Positions 34,513-43,940 of a stretch of DNA of 64,000 nt are shown here, in pieces. The DNA is from Streptomyces sp. NBC_00483 (GTDB lineage Bacteria; Actinomycetota; Actinomycetes; Streptomycetales; Streptomycetaceae): the NCBI RefSeq assembly GCF_036013745.1, contig NZ_CP107880.1:4340001-4404000 (forward strand). Direction: 5' to 3'. Positions within the stretch are counted from its first letter, which is position 1; every line of letters starts with the position of its first letter. The translations under genes were made by a program, and so were the position numbers. A model generated the notes under the pieces. It saw nothing but the letters and a program-made list of their open reading frames with translations, made no database searches and was not told the origin of the DNA.

Positions 34513-35157
34513 TCATTTCGAGGGGGTGCCGGGATCGACCGCGTTGGGGGCACTCGGACCTGCGGCGTTTCCACGCCGCTCGCGACGTCGACGCTTCAGG
34601 AGTCCTTCCGGGACCTCTTCGGCGGTGAGCGCGAAGACAAGATGGTCGCGCCAGGCCCCGTCGATGTGGAGATACCGTGGGCGGAGCCCCTCCTCGCGGA
34701 ATCCGAGTTTCTCCACGACCCTGCGGCTCGGCCCGTTCTCCGGCCGAATACAGACCTCGATGCGGTGCAGCCCCACGGTGCGGAAGCAGTGGTCGACCGC
34801 GAGCGCGACGGCCGTCGGCATCACGCCCCGGCCCGCCACCGACTGGTCCACCCAGTACCCGACATGGCCCGAGCACATCGACCCCCAGGTGATCCCGGCG
34901 ACGGTCAACTGCCCGACGAGGCGGCCCTGGTACTCGACGACGAAGGGCAGCATCCGGCCCGCGTTCGCCTCCGAGCGCAGGTGGCGCACCATTTGACGGT
35001 ATGTCGGGCGGTGCGTGATCGGACCGCTCGGGGTGGGCGGCGGGATGGTCGCCTCCCAGGGGCGCAGCCAGTCGCGGTTGCGCCGGTTCACTTCGCGCCA
35101 GGCACGCTGGTCGCGCAGCCTTATGGGGCGGAGGACGACATCGCCCTCCACCAGCAC
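34513..35157 (-). CDS. RimJ/RimL-type GNAT acetyltransferase
   Basis: A 214-residue acetyltransferase with the RimJ/L layout: LRPIRLRDQRAWREVNRRN at the start, GRLVGQLTVAGI, acetyl-CoA loop QSVAGRGVMPTAVALAVDH, and PENGPSRRVVEKLGFREEG. Relatives acetylate N-terminal amino groups of ribosomal proteins or other substrates. It lies 21 bp downstream of mogA on the same strand. The annotated GTG may not be the true start, since the conserved region begins close to it. Confidence 0.83.
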   Translation of the reverse strand: MLVEGDVVLRPIRLRDQRAWREVNRRNRDWLRPWEATIPPPTPSGPITHRPTYRQMVRHLRSEANAGRMLPFVVEYQGRLVGQLTVAGITWGSMCSGHVGYWVDQSVAGRGVMPTAVALAVDHCFRTVGLHRIEVCIRPENGPSRRVVEKLGFREEGLRPRYLHIDGAWRDHLVFALTAEEVPEGLLKRRRRERRGNAAGPSAPNAVDPGTPSK

Positions 35158-35177
35158 GACGGGCCACGACGGGCTGT

Positions 35178-35705
35178 TCAGCGCGCACCCCCGGGTGCCT
35201 GGACATCGGGTCTGGGATCGCTTCTGGGGTGGTCGCCGCCGTGGATCTGGTCGACGGCGTGGGTCAGCAGCGGCCCGAGAACGGCGAGCCCGTCCTTCAC
35301 GCCCCCGCTGGAACCCGGCAGGTTCACGATCAGTGTGCGCCCGGCGACCCCCGCGAGGCCACGCGAGAGCGCCGCCGTGGGCACCTTCTCCCGGCCGTAC
35401 GCGCGGATCGCCTCCGGGATGCCCGGCACCTCGCGGTCGAGGACGCGGGCCGTCGCCTCGGGGGTGCGGTCGGTGGGCGAGATGCCGGTGCCGCCGGTGG
35501 TGATCACGACGTCGTACGCCGCCTCGACCGCGGCCCGCAGGGCGGCCTCCACGGGGTCGCCGTCCGGCACCACCTGGGGGCCCTCGACGGCGAAGCCCAG
35601 CTTCCTCAGGCCCTCCGCGATCAGGGGGCCGCCCTTGTCCTCGTAGATCCCGGCGGCGGCCCGGTTGGAGGCCGTGACGACGAGGGCGCGGTAGCTGTCG
35701 GTCAT
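35178..35705 (-). CDS. Molybdopterin adenylyltransferase (MogA/MoaB family)
   Basis: A 175-residue protein of molybdenum cofactor synthesis that activates molybdopterin with AMP. The family core VVITTGGTGISPTDRTPEAT is at about residues 66-85, and a Ser/Gly-rich NLPGSSGGVKD loop follows. Its start overlaps the moaC stop by four bases (ATGA), so moaC and this gene are coupled. Confidence 0.88.
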   Translation of the reverse strand: MTDSYRALVVTASNRAAAGIYEDKGGPLIAEGLRKLGFAVEGPQVVPDGDPVEAALRAAVEAAYDVVITTGGTGISPTDRTPEATARVLDREVPGIPEAIRAYGREKVPTAALSRGLAGVAGRTLIVNLPGSSGGVKDGLAVLGPLLTHAVDQIHGGDHPRSDPRPDVQAPGGAR

Positions 35706-36220
35706 GCCCTGGCCTCCCGGTTCCAGACCCCGGACTTGCCCCCGGTCTTCTCCTCGACCCGTACGTCCGAGATGACCGCTCCCTTGTCGACCGCCTTGAC
35801 CATGTCGACGACGGTGAGCGCGGCGACCGAGACCGCCGTGAGCGCCTCCATCTCGACTCCCGTGCGGTCCGTGGTCTTCACGGTGGCGAGGATCTCCACG
35901 GCGTCGTCCGCCACGGACAGGTCGAGCTTCACGCCGGACACGGCCAGCGGGTGGCAGAGCGGGATCAGGTCGGGGGTGCGCTTGGCGCCCATGATTCCCG
36001 CGATGCGCGCCGTGGCGAGCGCGTCCCCCTTGGGCACGCCCTCGCCGCGCAGCAGCTCCACCACGCGCGGCGAGACGAGGACGCGGCCGCTGGCGCGGGC
36101 GGTGCGCGCGGTGACGTCCTTCTCCGATACGTCGACCATGCGGGCGGCGCCCGCTTCGTCGATGTGCGTGAGCCGGCCGGTCCTGTCCTGCTGGTCCTGT
36201 TGGTCTGGCGAAGTACTCAT
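35702..36220 (-). CDS. moaC: Cyclic pyranopterin monophosphate synthase
   Basis: A 172-residue MoaC that forms cyclic pyranopterin monophosphate together with MoaA. Family segments are LTHIDEAGAARMVDVSEKD, IPLCHPLAVSGVKLDL (active-site His) and GVEMEALTAVSVAALTVVDMVKA (MEALT). I chose the ATG at 36220 because the longer frame adds a non-conserved tail. The order glp, moaC, mogA is one operon-like run. Confidence 0.9.
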   Translation of the reverse strand: MSTSPDQQDQQDRTGRLTHIDEAGAARMVDVSEKDVTARTARASGRVLVSPRVVELLRGEGVPKGDALATARIAGIMGAKRTPDLIPLCHPLAVSGVKLDLSVADDAVEILATVKTTDRTGVEMEALTAVSVAALTVVDMVKAVDKGAVISDVRVEEKTGGKSGVWNREARA

Positions 36221-36316
36221 GCTGGTGTGGCGCTCCCGATCCGAGCCGTGCGCGGTGCGGCGCGCCGGACGATTTGTGCGCGACACGCTATCGCGAGCCT
36301 CCGACAATCGGCTCTC

Positions 36317-37663
36317 TCAGCCCAGCAGGACCACGTCCACCTCGGTGCCCGGCTCCACCGACGTCATGTCCTCGGGGACCACGATCAGCGAGTCCGCCTG
36401 CGCGAGCGCCGCGATGAGGTGCGAGCCGGCGCCGCCGACGGGGGCGACCTCGCCGGCCTCGGCGTCGTACACGCCGCGCAGGAACTGGCGGCGGCCTGAG
36501 GGCGAGGTGAGCGCCTTGTCGGCGGTGAGCGTCGCGCGGTCCTTCGGGCGGTGCACGGTGTCCTCGGGCAGGCCCATCAGGGTGCGGATCGCGGGGCGTA
36601 CGAACAGTTCGAAGGAGACGTACGACGACACGGGGTTGCCCGGCAGCGCGAGCAGCGGGGTGTGGTCGGGGCCGATGGATCCGAAGCCCTGCGGCTTGCC
36701 GGGCTGCATGGCGAGTTTGCGGAACTCGACGCCGCTGCCGGCCCCGATGCCCTCCTCGTCGTCCGGGTCGCCGATGCCGCTCAGGGCCTCCTTGACCACG
36801 TCGTACGCGCCGACGCTGACGCCGCCCGTCGTCACGATGAGGTCGGCGCGGATCAGCTGGTCCTCGATGGTGGAGCGCAGCGTCTCGGCGTCGTCGTCGA
36901 CCGCGCCCACCCGGTAGGCGATGGCTCCGGCGTCGCGGGCGGCGGCGGTGAGGGCGAAGCTGTTGGAGTCGTAGATCTGGCCCGGCGCCAACTGTTCGCC
37001 GGGCTGGACGAGTTCGGTGCCGGTGGAGACGACGACCACGCGCGGGCGCGGGCACACGCGTACGGTGCCGCGGCCGATGGCGGCGAGCAGCGCGATCTGC
37101 GGCGGGCCGAGGACGGTGCCGACGGTGAGCGCCCGGTCGCCCGCCTGTACGTCGCTGCCCTGCGCGCGTACGTGCGCGCGTGCTTCGGCGGGGCGGTGCA
37201 CGCGGACCTCTCCTGAGGCACCCTCAGGGGCCGTGCTGTGGGCCGCCATCGAGGTGACGGGGCCCGCGCCGAGCCCTCCGTCGGTCCACTCCACGGGAAC
37301 CACGGCCTCGGCCCCGGGCGGCAGCGGGGCGCCCGTCATGATGCGGGCGGCCTCGCCGGGGCCGACGGTGGGCTGTTCGGCCTGGCCCGCGGCGACGTCG
37401 CCGATCACCGTGAGCACGGCGGGGAACTCCTCGCTCGCGCCCGCGATGTCCGCGACGCGCACCGCGTACCCGTCCATCGAGCTGTTGTCGAACGGCGGCA
37501 GTGACAGCGGGACCGTCACCTCTTCGACGAGCACACAGCCCTGCGCGTCGAGGAGTTGGAGCTCGATGGGGTCGAGCGCGGTGACGGTGGCGAGGATGTC
37601 CTCCAGATGCTCGTCCACCGACCAGATCTGCGCGCGGTCCGTCGTGGCACTGAAACTGTTCAC
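36317..37663 (-). CDS. glp: Gephyrin-like molybdotransferase Glp (MoeA family)
   Basis: A 448-residue MoeA-type protein. The typical segments are LPPFDNSSMDGYAVR, GEAARIMTGAPLPPGAEAVVPVE, VVSTGTELVQPG, IYDSNSFALTAAARDAGA, VTTGGVSVGAYDVVKE and LALPGNPVSSYVSFELFV. It should insert molybdate into molybdopterin. The actinobacterial Glp branch also has a cell-division role together with GlpR, which is encoded 2 kb downstream on the same strand. The GTG at 37663 follows GGGGAG. Confidence 0.85.
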   Translation of the reverse strand: MNSFSATTDRAQIWSVDEHLEDILATVTALDPIELQLLDAQGCVLVEEVTVPLSLPPFDNSSMDGYAVRVADIAGASEEFPAVLTVIGDVAAGQAEQPTVGPGEAARIMTGAPLPPGAEAVVPVEWTDGGLGAGPVTSMAAHSTAPEGASGEVRVHRPAEARAHVRAQGSDVQAGDRALTVGTVLGPPQIALLAAIGRGTVRVCPRPRVVVVSTGTELVQPGEQLAPGQIYDSNSFALTAAARDAGAIAYRVGAVDDDAETLRSTIEDQLIRADLIVTTGGVSVGAYDVVKEALSGIGDPDDEEGIGAGSGVEFRKLAMQPGKPQGFGSIGPDHTPLLALPGNPVSSYVSFELFVRPAIRTLMGLPEDTVHRPKDRATLTADKALTSPSGRRQFLRGVYDAEAGEVAPVGGAGSHLIAALAQADSLIVVPEDMTSVEPGTEVDVVLLG

Positions 37664-37788
37664 TGCTGCTCCCCTGCTCCTCGTGCCGGTTTTCTGGTAC
37701 TCCGGTGTTACTACCACGGGCATTGTGTGACGCCCTGGAGGTGGGGTGCCGTACCGGGGCGCAGGTCCGCCGGGGAGCGAGCGGGGTG

Positions 37789-38691
37789 TCAGATCTCCTC
37801 GGCGACGTAGCCGCGCAGCCAGGCGCGGAACTCCGGGCCCAGGTCCTCACGTTCGCACGCGAGGCGGACGATCGCCTTGAGGTAGTCGCCGCGGTCGCCG
37901 GTGTCGTAGCGGCGGCCCTTGAAGACGACGCCGTGCACGGGGCCGCCGATCTTCTCGTCGGCGGCGAGCTGCTGGAGCGCGTCGGTGAGCTGGATCTCGC
38001 CGCCGCGGCCGGGCTCGGTCTTGCGCAGTATGTCGAAGACGGCGGGGTCGAGTACGTAGCGGCCGATGATGGCGTAGTTGGAGGGGGCGTCGGCCGGATC
38101 CGGCTTCTCCACCAGGTCGGTGACCTGTACGACGGCGCCGTCCGATGTGGCCTGGACCGCGGCACATCCGTAGAGGTGGATCTGGGAGGGCTCCACCTCC
38201 ATGAGCGCGATGACGCTGCCGCCGTGCTCCTCCTGGACCTCCACCATCTTCTGGAGCAGGGGGTCGCGGGGGTCGATCAGGTCGTCGCCGAGCAGCACCG
38301 CGAACGGCTCGTCGCCCACGTGGGGGGCGGCGCACAGGACCGCGTGGCCGAGGCCTCTGGGGTCGCCCTGGCGCACGTAGTGGATCGTGGCGAGGTCGTT
38401 GGACTCCTGGACCTTGGCCAGGCGGTCCGCGTCGCCCTTCTTTTGAAGGGCCGCCTCCAGCTCGTGGTTGCGGTCGAAGTGGTCCTCCAGCGGGCGCTTG
38501 TTGCGACCTGTGATCATCAGTACGTCGCCGAGTCCCGCGGACGCGGCCTCTTCGACCACGTACTGGATCGCCGGCTTGTCGACGACCGGGAGCATCTCCT
38601 TGGGAGTCGCCTTCGTGGCGGGCAGGAACCTGGTGCCGAGGCCCGCGGCGGGGATGACAGCCTTGGTGATCCTGGTGTGCGCGTCAGTCAT
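37789..38691 (-). CDS. galU: UTP-glucose-1-phosphate uridylyltransferase
   Basis: A 300-residue nucleotidyltransferase that makes UDP-glucose. The signature VIPAAGLGTRFLPATKATPKEMLPVVDKPAIQYVVEEA covers the nucleotide-binding loop. Further conserved parts are QGDPRGLGHAVLCA, FAVLLGDDLID and VEKPDP. I use the second Met (MTDAHTR, 38691). It heads the glp/moaC/mogA run but has a 125-bp gap to glp, so it may be transcribed separately. Confidence 0.92.
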   Translation of the reverse strand: MTDAHTRITKAVIPAAGLGTRFLPATKATPKEMLPVVDKPAIQYVVEEAASAGLGDVLMITGRNKRPLEDHFDRNHELEAALQKKGDADRLAKVQESNDLATIHYVRQGDPRGLGHAVLCAAPHVGDEPFAVLLGDDLIDPRDPLLQKMVEVQEEHGGSVIALMEVEPSQIHLYGCAAVQATSDGAVVQVTDLVEKPDPADAPSNYAIIGRYVLDPAVFDILRKTEPGRGGEIQLTDALQQLAADEKIGGPVHGVVFKGRRYDTGDRGDYLKAIVRLACEREDLGPEFRAWLRGYVAEEI

Positions 38692-38785
38692 GCGAGTCAC
38701 CATATCCGGCTGCTATGGGCGGAATCTGTGGGTCCGCTTTGAAGGCACATATATGCGTCGAATAGGAGAGGTTTGTGACCCGGCT

Positions 38786-39418
38786 ATGAGTCCGCACACC
38801 GATGAGCCCGCAGAAGATCCGCGCGGCGCCCATCCTGACAAGCGTTCATTGCGCAGGGAGTTCCTCCGGGTGAGGAACGCGTTGACGGAGGATGACATAC
38901 GGGAGACGGAGCGGGCCGTGGCCCGCCGGGCTCTCGAACTCGACGAGTTGGCGAACGCCCGCACGGTGGCGGCGTATGTCTCCGTGGGCGGCGAGCCGGG
39001 GACGGGCGCGCTCCTCGACGCCCTTCGCGCGCGCGGGACGCGCGTACTGCTGCCTGCCCTGCTGCCCGACAACGACCTGGACTGGGGCGCGTACGACGGG
39101 GCGGCTTCGCTCACCACGGTGCGACACCCGGGAAAGATGGCCCTGTTGGAGCCCGGCGGCGAGCGGCTCGGCCCCGCCGCCGTCCTGGAGGCGGACGCGG
39201 TGCTGCTGCCGGGGCTCGCCGTGGACGCGCGCGGGATGCGGCTCGGCCGCGGCGGCGGCTCGTACGACCGGGTGCTCGCGCGCCTGGAGGCGGCCGGTGC
39301 CCGGCCCGCGCTGGTCGTCCTGCTCCACGACAGCGAGGTCGTCGCGCACCTCCCCCAGGAGGCGCACGACAAGGCCGTGGACGCGGTGGTGACGCCCTCG
39401 GGCGTGCGGCGCTTCTGA
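38786..39418 (+). CDS. 5-formyltetrahydrofolate cyclo-ligase
   Basis: A 210-residue folate enzyme that recycles 5-formyl-THF to methenyl-THF with ATP. Typical segments are KRSLRREFLRVRNAL, VAAYVSVGGEPGT and the C-terminal LPGLAVDARGMRLGRGGGSYDR (substrate/ATP loop). It is divergent from galU; the 94-bp gap should hold both promoters. A perfect terminator follows. Confidence 0.9.
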   Translation: MSPHTDEPAEDPRGAHPDKRSLRREFLRVRNALTEDDIRETERAVARRALELDELANARTVAAYVSVGGEPGTGALLDALRARGTRVLLPALLPDNDLDWGAYDGAASLTTVRHPGKMALLEPGGERLGPAAVLEADAVLLPGLAVDARGMRLGRGGGSYDRVLARLEAAGARPALVVLLHDSEVVAHLPQEAHDKAVDAVVTPSGVRRF

Positions 39419-39438
39419 CCACCGCACCGCACATGCGA

Positions 39439-39470
39439 AAGGGGCCTCACGCGCACGCGTGAGGCCCCTT
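39439..39470. terminator. Perfect 15-bp bidirectional terminator
   Basis: AAGGGGCCTCACGCG, loop CA and the exact complement, with A and T at the feet. It is shared by the convergent cyclo-ligase and penicillin acylase genes. Confidence 0.88.
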
Positions 39471-39484
39471 CGGTGTTGATCCGG

Positions 39485-42235
39485 CTACGGCTTCAGGACC
39501 AGCGAGTCCTCGGTGCTGTCGCCGACGGCCTTCTCGGAGAAGTGCCACGGCAGCAGGTCACCCTTGACCCACTTCTCGGTCTGGTCCGTGTAGTGGTCGC
39601 TGAAGGTGTGCCCCGAGGCGCCCGTGAGGTTGATCCACTTGGACTTGTCGAGGTCCGCCATGTTGACCACCATCCGCATGGACGGCACCCAGTCGACTCC
39701 GTAGCCGCCCGCGGCGTTCCAGCCGGTCGCGTTCACGGCCGCCTCGCCGCCGCCCAGCTTCCAGGGGCCGCGGTTGAGCACGTACTGCAGCCAGCCGGGG
39801 CCCTCGGTGCCGAGGGTCTGGTTCTTCAGCTCCAGCTTGTGCAGCCGGCCCCAGCTCCAGGTGTCGATGTCCTTGCCGAGCTTGGCCGTGAGGTCCCAGC
39901 GGGCGTCCTCCATGGCGCGCTTGAACAACTGGTCACGGTTCTCGGTGGGTTCGTTCGTGCGGCTGCCCGGCGTCTTCCACCAGTCGTTCTTCGGATCCTT
40001 GATGATCTTTCGGACGACCTCGAACCAGCGGTCGCCGCCGTCCGGCTGCGCCGAGTGCGTGTCCCGCTCGCCGCACTCGCGGACCTTGCGGTCCTCGTCG
40101 GCGGGGCCCGACTTGTCGACCGGCTCGACGCTCAGGCACTGGCCCTCGACACGCAGCTCCTTGGGCAGCTTGTTGCCGAAGGCGAGCTTGAGGATGTTGC
40201 GCCACACGGAGTTGAAGTACGCCGCGGCGGCCGAGTCCGGGTTCTGGGTGTAGTCCCAGTTCTCCAGGAGCTGCTGCGCGTCCCTGACGTCCTTGTCCTG
40301 GACGTCGATCTTCTGCAGGTAGGGCACGAGCAGCTTGGCGATCTCGCTGCTGTTGTCCATCTGCATGGTGCGCATGTCGTCGGTGGAGATCTTCCCGCCG
40401 TCCTTGATCTTCGACTCGATCAGGTCGGTGATGCGCTGGCTGCGGGTGCCGTAGCCCCAGTCCTTGGTCAGCGTGTACGGGTAGCTGTCGTCGACCACGG
40501 CCTGGTTGGCGGTCACGATGTAGCCGCGCTTCGGGTTGAACTCGTAGGGCAGCTCGTCCTGCTTGATGTAGCCGGTCCAGCGGTACTTGGAGTCCCAGCC
40601 GGGGGACGGCAGCGAGCCGTCGCCCTCGCCGCGGGTCGGGATCCGGCCCGGCAGCTGGTAGCCGATGTTGCCCTCGGTGTCGGCGTAGGTGAGGTTCTGC
40701 GAGGGCACCTGGAAGTCGGCGGAGGCCTTGCGGAACTCCGACCAGTTCGACGCCTTGTCGAGCCCGAAGACGGCGTCCATGGTGTTGCCCGGCTGCAGCG
40801 CGGTCCAGCGCAGCGCGATGCCGTAGCCGTCGCCGCGGTCGGGGGCCGCCGCGTCCACGCCGGCCTTCTTGCCGACCTTCACGAGTTCGGAGTTGCGGTC
40901 GGACAGCAGCGGCCCGTTGTCGGTCTCCCGCACCGTGATCGTCTTGGAGTCACCGCCGGCGACCTTGATGGTCTCCTTGCGGGTCTTGAAGGGCACCGTC
41001 CTGTCGTCGACCAGGTAGCCGTCGCCGCTGAACTTCTCCAGGTAGAGATCGGTGACGTCGACGCCCGAGTTGGTCAGGCCCCAGGAGATGTTCTGGTTGT
41101 GGCCGATGACCACGCCCGGCATGCCGGCGAAGGTGTAACCCGACGTGTCGTACTGGCACTTGCTGGAGACGCTCGTGCAGTGCAGGCCCATCTGGTACCA
41201 GACGGACGGCAGTTGTGGCGCGAGGTGCGGGTCGTTTGCGAGCAGCGGCTTGCCGGTGATGGTGTGGTCGCCCGAGACCACCCAGGAGTTGGAGCCGATG
41301 CCGTTGCCGTTGGGGCCGAGGCCCGCCGAGTCGGGGATCTCGTCCAGGACCTTGGAGAGGCCGCCGAGCTGGCTCTGGAGGCCGCTGGGGGCCCCTGCGT
41401 CGCCCGTCAGGCCGGTGCCCGCCGCCCCGGCCGACTGTGTGCTCGTGCCGCCCGAGGACGCGTCGTACGACTTCGTGGCGCTGTTGTACCCGCCCTCCTG
41501 CACGATCGGCTTGTGCCGCGTGTAGGGGTAGTCGGGGTACAGGTCGGCGATCTGCTTCGGGCCGAGCCGGCTCGTCATCAGCGAGCGGTCGATCTCCTCC
41601 TGCATATTGCCGCGCAGGTCCCAGGCCATTGCCTTGAGCCAGGCCACCGAGTCCACGGGGGACCACTTCTGCGGCTTGTAGTCGTTCTCGAAGCCGAGCG
41701 CGACGTATTCCGCGGAGATGTCCTTGCCGCTCTTGCCGCCCAGATAGGAGTTGACCCCCTTGGAGTACGCCTGGAGGTACTTCTTGGTCGAGGGCGACAG
41801 CTTGGTGTCGTATTCCTTCTGCGCCACCCGGCGCCAGCCCATGGTGCGCAGGAACTCATCGGTCTTGACCTGGCCCTTGCCGAACATCTCGGAGAGCCGA
41901 CCGGAGGTCGTATGGCGCCGCACGTCCATCTCGTAGAAGCGGTCCTGCGCCTGCACGTAGCCCTGCGCCATGAACAGGTCGTGGTCCGTGGACGCGTAGA
42001 TCTGCGGGATCCCGTAGCTGTCCCGCTTGACCTGCACCGGCCCGTCGAGCCCGTCCAGTTGGATGGACCCCGTCGTCTGCGGCATGGACGCGCGGACGCT
42101 GTCGACGCTCCAGTAGGCACCGAATCCGAGGCCCGCGAGGACGGCCAACACGAGGACGATGACGATCAGTCGGGCTCGGCGCCCCTTCTTCTTACCGGGT
42201 GGGCTGCCGGCAGAGGCATTCGTAGTGGAGGGCAT
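39485..42235 (-). CDS. Penicillin acylase family Ntn-hydrolase
   Basis: A 916-residue exported or membrane-bound acylase. An N-terminal basic region and membrane helix (about 22-45) precede the alpha domain. The precursor should self-cleave before the nucleophilic Ser315 in GIGSNSWVVSG; the following SGDHTITGKPLLANDPHL is the classic beta-chain start. The family hydrolyses amide side chains, including penicillins and quorum-sensing acyl-homoserine lactones. The natural substrate is unknown. The gene is single, with a 201-bp promoter region shared with the divergent antiporter. Confidence 0.88.
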   Translation of the reverse strand: MPSTTNASAGSPPGKKKGRRARLIVIVLVLAVLAGLGFGAYWSVDSVRASMPQTTGSIQLDGLDGPVQVKRDSYGIPQIYASTDHDLFMAQGYVQAQDRFYEMDVRRHTTSGRLSEMFGKGQVKTDEFLRTMGWRRVAQKEYDTKLSPSTKKYLQAYSKGVNSYLGGKSGKDISAEYVALGFENDYKPQKWSPVDSVAWLKAMAWDLRGNMQEEIDRSLMTSRLGPKQIADLYPDYPYTRHKPIVQEGGYNSATKSYDASSGGTSTQSAGAAGTGLTGDAGAPSGLQSQLGGLSKVLDEIPDSAGLGPNGNGIGSNSWVVSGDHTITGKPLLANDPHLAPQLPSVWYQMGLHCTSVSSKCQYDTSGYTFAGMPGVVIGHNQNISWGLTNSGVDVTDLYLEKFSGDGYLVDDRTVPFKTRKETIKVAGGDSKTITVRETDNGPLLSDRNSELVKVGKKAGVDAAAPDRGDGYGIALRWTALQPGNTMDAVFGLDKASNWSEFRKASADFQVPSQNLTYADTEGNIGYQLPGRIPTRGEGDGSLPSPGWDSKYRWTGYIKQDELPYEFNPKRGYIVTANQAVVDDSYPYTLTKDWGYGTRSQRITDLIESKIKDGGKISTDDMRTMQMDNSSEIAKLLVPYLQKIDVQDKDVRDAQQLLENWDYTQNPDSAAAAYFNSVWRNILKLAFGNKLPKELRVEGQCLSVEPVDKSGPADEDRKVRECGERDTHSAQPDGGDRWFEVVRKIIKDPKNDWWKTPGSRTNEPTENRDQLFKRAMEDARWDLTAKLGKDIDTWSWGRLHKLELKNQTLGTEGPGWLQYVLNRGPWKLGGGEAAVNATGWNAAGGYGVDWVPSMRMVVNMADLDKSKWINLTGASGHTFSDHYTDQTEKWVKGDLLPWHFSEKAVGDSTEDSLVLKP

Positions 42236-42436
42236 CGGCGGGATCCTTGCTGTCCTTCGCTGGCTGCGGGCGAGAGCAACCTTACGAGCAGTGCGGTGCG
42301 GCTCCGGACGCGGAGTCGGGAAGCAGGGTTCTACGAAGAGCGGCGTGACGAAACCGGCATCAAGAAAGCGTTAACGATTAGGTAAGGTAACGAAGTAACT
42401 TCCCTGTCGCAGTTTCCCTCCTGGAAGGAACAGCCC

Positions 42437-43939
42437 CTGACTGTCCACCAGCTCAACCAGCTCCTGCTCGTCGGCGCACTCGTGCTGCTCGTGGCGGTCG
42501 CCGCCGTGCGCATCTCCTCGCGCAGCGGACTGCCGAGCCTCCTGCTCTATCTCGGCATCGGCGTCGTCATGGGCCAGGACGGGATCGGTCACGTCGACTT
42601 CAGCAACGCCGAACTGACGCAGGTCATCGGCTACGCGGCGCTCGTCGTGATCCTCGCCGAAGGCGGTCTGGGCACGAAGTGGAAGCAGATCAAACCCGCG
42701 CTCCCAGCGGCCGCCGCCCTCTCCCTCGTGGGCGTCGCGGTGAGCGTGGGAGTGACGGCCGTCGGCGCGCACTACCTGGTGGGCCTCGAATGGCGACAGG
42801 CACTCATCATCGGCGCGGTGGTCTCCTCCACGGACGCGGCGGCGGTTTTCTCCGTTCTACGTAGGGTGCCGCTTCCGGCACGCGTGACCGGCGTCCTGGA
42901 GGCGGAGTCCGGCTTCAACGACGCCCCTGTCGTCATCCTTGTCGTCGCGTTCTCCGCCGCGGGCCCCATAGAGCACTGGTACGTCCTCATCGGCGAGATC
43001 GCCCTGGAGCTCGCGATCGGCGCCGCCATCGGGCTCGCGGTCGGCTGGCTCGGCTCCTTCGGCCTGCGGCACGTGGCCCTGCCCGCCTCCGGCCTCTACC
43101 CGATCGCCGTCATGGCCATCGCCACGTCCGCGTACGCCGCGGGCGCCATGGCCCACGGCAGTGGATTCCTCGCCGTCTACCTGGCGGCGATGGTGATGGG
43201 CAACGCCAAGCTGCCGCACTGGCCGGCCACCCGCGGCTTCGCCGAAGGGCTCGGCTGGATCGCGCAGATCGGCATGTTCGTCCTGCTCGGCCTGCTGGTG
43301 ACCCCGCACGAACTGGCCGACGACATCGTGCCCGCGCTCCTCATCGGCCTGGTCCTCACGATGGTCGCGCGACCCCTGTCGGTCGTCGTCAGCCTGGTGC
43401 CCTTCCGCATACCGTGGGCGGAGAAGGCCCTCATGTCATGGGCCGGGCTGCGCGGCGCCGTACCCATCATTTTGGCGACGATCCCGATGGTCACGGGCGT
43501 CGCCGACAGCCAGCGGATCTTCAACATCGTCTTCGTCCTGGTCGTCGTCTACACCCTCATCCAGGGCCCCACGCTGCCGTGGCTCGCCGGAAAGCTGCGC
43601 CTGGCCGGCTCCTCCGACGCCGCCGACCTCGGCATCGAATCGGCGCCCCTGGAGCGGCTGCGCGGGCACCTGCTGTCCGTCTCCATCCCGGAGAGCTCAC
43701 GGATGCACGGCGTGGAGGTCGGCGAGCTGCGGCTGCCCAAGGGCGCCGCCGTCACGCTCGTCGTCCGCGACGGCACCTCCTCCGTGCCCGCCCCGACCAC
43801 CGTGCTGCGCCGGGGCGACGAACTCCTGGTGGTCGCCACGGACCCGGTGCGGGACGCCGCGGAGGCGCGCCTGCGGGCCGTCGCCCTCGGCGGCAAGCTG
43901 GCCGGTTGGTTGGGTACCGCGGGCCCGGAAGCCCGTTAG
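42437..43939 (+). CDS. Potassium/proton antiporter with RCK_C domain (CPA1, NhaP2-like)
   Basis: A cation:proton antiporter of about 500 residues with around 12 membrane helices. The SSTDAAAVFSVLRR segment (about 117-130) and ESGFNDAPVVILV carry the ion-binding Asp residues. The C-terminus (about 405-475, VSIPESSRMHGVEVGELRLPKG) is an RCK_C regulatory domain. A GTG at 42482 is the first standard start, but conserved sequence LTVHQLNQLLLVGALVL runs upstream to a CTG at 42437 that has GGAAGGA eight bases before it, so CTG initiation is likely. If not, the first helix would lose its N-terminal half. Confidence 0.85.
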   Translation: MTVHQLNQLLLVGALVLLVAVAAVRISSRSGLPSLLLYLGIGVVMGQDGIGHVDFSNAELTQVIGYAALVVILAEGGLGTKWKQIKPALPAAAALSLVGVAVSVGVTAVGAHYLVGLEWRQALIIGAVVSSTDAAAVFSVLRRVPLPARVTGVLEAESGFNDAPVVILVVAFSAAGPIEHWYVLIGEIALELAIGAAIGLAVGWLGSFGLRHVALPASGLYPIAVMAIATSAYAAGAMAHGSGFLAVYLAAMVMGNAKLPHWPATRGFAEGLGWIAQIGMFVLLGLLVTPHELADDIVPALLIGLVLTMVARPLSVVVSLVPFRIPWAEKALMSWAGLRGAVPIILATIPMVTGVADSQRIFNIVFVLVVVYTLIQGPTLPWLAGKLRLAGSSDAADLGIESAPLERLRGHLLSVSIPESSRMHGVEVGELRLPKGAAVTLVVRDGTSSVPAPTTVLRRGDELLVVATDPVRDAAEARLRAVALGGKLAGWLGTAGPEAR

Positions 43940-43940
43940 C

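Noticed and set aside
39473..42385. A 970-residue frame antisense to the penicillin acylase
   Set aside because: Typical high-GC shadow frame; the minus-strand gene has the complete Ntn-hydrolase motifs.
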